A DNA stretch of 7,156 bases. Source: an uncultured Alphaproteobacteria bacterium (GTDB taxonomy: Bacteria; Pseudomonadota; Alphaproteobacteria; UBA7985; CAJQQZ01). Shown piece after piece: positions 6,960 through 7,156 of this stretch. A program made the position numbers and the translations under genes. The DNA lies in the NCBI GenBank assembly GCA_905480445.1, contig CAJQQJ010000204.1, forward strand, positions 1 through 7,156. Direction: 5' to 3'. The stretch's first letter is position 1; each line of letters opens with the position of its first letter. The notes under the pieces are model-generated. The model did not search any database, was not told the origin of the DNA, and was given only the letters and a program-made list of their open reading frames with translations.

Positions 6960-6973
6960 GATCAGCCCCTGTT

Positions 6974-6986
6974 AACTGGTCCAGTT
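6974..6986. repeat. Short palindrome AACTGG-T-CCAGTT
   Basis: Six-base arms AACTGG (6974-6979) and CCAGTT (6981-6986) around a single T, just downstream of the expected start of the promoter at 6933-6959. It could be a second protein-binding site. A stem with a one-base loop cannot form as drawn in RNA without losing pairs, so a DNA site is more plausible. Short palindromes of this size arise by chance often enough to keep confidence low. Confidence 0.35.
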
Positions 6987-7068
6987 TGAATGTTAGTTCA
7001 TGATTGGCCTTTGATGGGTCAAGTCCAGAATCTGCTGTAAATTGGGTCTGTAAGATTGCGTTTTAGGT

Positions 7069-7156
7069 TCAGATTTTGATTACGTTTTCGGTTTCTTGTT
7101 TTGCCTCTCTTTCTGCTTTCCACTCTTTGAACTCGGCCATGTCAAAGTAACGTCTG
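7069..7156 (-). CDS. C-terminal fragment of an unidentified leftward gene, cut by the window edge
   Basis: Reading leftward from the right edge, 28 codons precede a TGA (complement of 7069-7071). The residues are RRYFDMAEFKEWKAEREAKQ followed by ETENVIKI. The mix of aromatic and strongly charged, helix-forming residues looks like a genuine protein tail and not translated non-coding DNA. The RYFDMAEFKEW part loosely recalls the end of small DNA-binding proteins of phages and islands (helix-turn-helix, excisionase or small-terminase types), but I cannot assign a family. The rest of the gene lies to the right of the window. No hairpin terminator follows it. If the frame is real, its transcript would converge on the rightward promoter at 6933-6959. 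Confidence 0.45.
   Translation of the reverse strand, partial: RRYFDMAEFKEWKAEREAKQETENVIKI

Larger units (their letters stand above)
6771..7068. other. AT-rich region after the tRNA without a recognisable gene
   Basis: About 300 bases between the tRNA and a partial leftward frame. G+C is about 40% by hand count for everything right of the tRNA, with a low of about 27% in 6901-6960, against roughly 50% in the genes to the left. The longest notable frame (6803-6961, 52 codons, rightward) has no recognisable product, runs through repeats and palindromes, and has its purine tract almost touching the ATG, so I do not call it a gene. The stretch contains CGTACA repeats, two palindromes and one good promoter, listed separately. 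It looks regulatory or like an element border rather than coding. Confidence 0.6.

Noticed and set aside
6803..6961. A 52-codon rightward frame (ATG 6803 to TGA 6959-6961) starting MRNFGAVTTC.
   Set aside because: It is rich in Tyr, Arg and Asn with no recognisable motif, its AGGGG purine tract is almost touching the ATG, and it runs through the repeats, palindrome and promoter. Chance openness is more likely.
6974..6983. AACTGGTCCA resembles the tRNA 3' segment AACTGGGTCCA (6757-6767), as if it were a degenerate attachment-site copy.
   Set aside because: The match is about 10 bases with one base missing and does not continue on either side; it is better explained as half of a local palindrome.
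1..7156. CRISPR arrays, insertion sequences, transposases, riboswitches and rRNA.
   Set aside because: No regularly spaced long repeats, no transposase-like frame, no terminal inverted repeats, and no familiar riboswitch or rRNA segment were seen on either strand.

Overview
The window looks like the chromosome of an alphaproteobacterium. The main reason is the gene order argH - lptM-type lipoprotein - lysA - TIGR02302/DUF4175 membrane protein. A tiny NDUFS6-like zinc-finger gene, also familiar from alphaproteobacteria, lies beside it. G+C in the gene-rich part is roughly half (judged from sample lines), so this is not one of the very GC-rich members of the class. The order or genus cannot be told from the sequence alone.

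Bases 1-5335 are a tightly packed rightward run. It begins with argininosuccinate lyase (last step of arginine synthesis), whose first codons lie left of the window. A 77-residue lipoprotein of the LptM type follows after 4 bases. Next is diaminopimelate decarboxylase (last step of lysine synthesis), which most likely starts at a TTG inside the end of the lipoprotein gene. A large inner-membrane protein of unknown function follows within a few bases. The packing suggests one transcript, with its promoter outside the window.

Bases 5341-5499 on the opposite strand encode a 52-residue Zn-binding protein that is easy to miss because it is so short. It ends 5 bases from the stop of the large membrane protein. 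A 148-base gap separates it from a divergent gene at 5648-6619 for an ABC-2-type transporter ATPase. No permease gene is present beside the ATPase.

Bases 6694-6770 are a complete tRNA-Arg (anticodon CCG) with encoded CCA. To its right the sequence changes: G+C falls to about 40% by hand count (about 27% in 6901-6960) and no recognisable full gene is present. This stretch holds repeated CGTACA motifs, a perfect palindrome TTTACTTG-AAA-CAAGTAAA overlapping the -35 of a good extended -10 promoter, and a second short palindrome. The last 88 bases carry the 3' end of a leftward reading frame that runs out of the window. The simplest reading is conserved core chromosome up to the tRNA, then the edge of an accessory region that may be an integrated element. 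The window is too short to prove this, and no integrase is visible. I see no clear evidence of a new multi-gene system. The tRNA-proximal regulatory-looking region and the small zinc-finger gene most deserve a second look.
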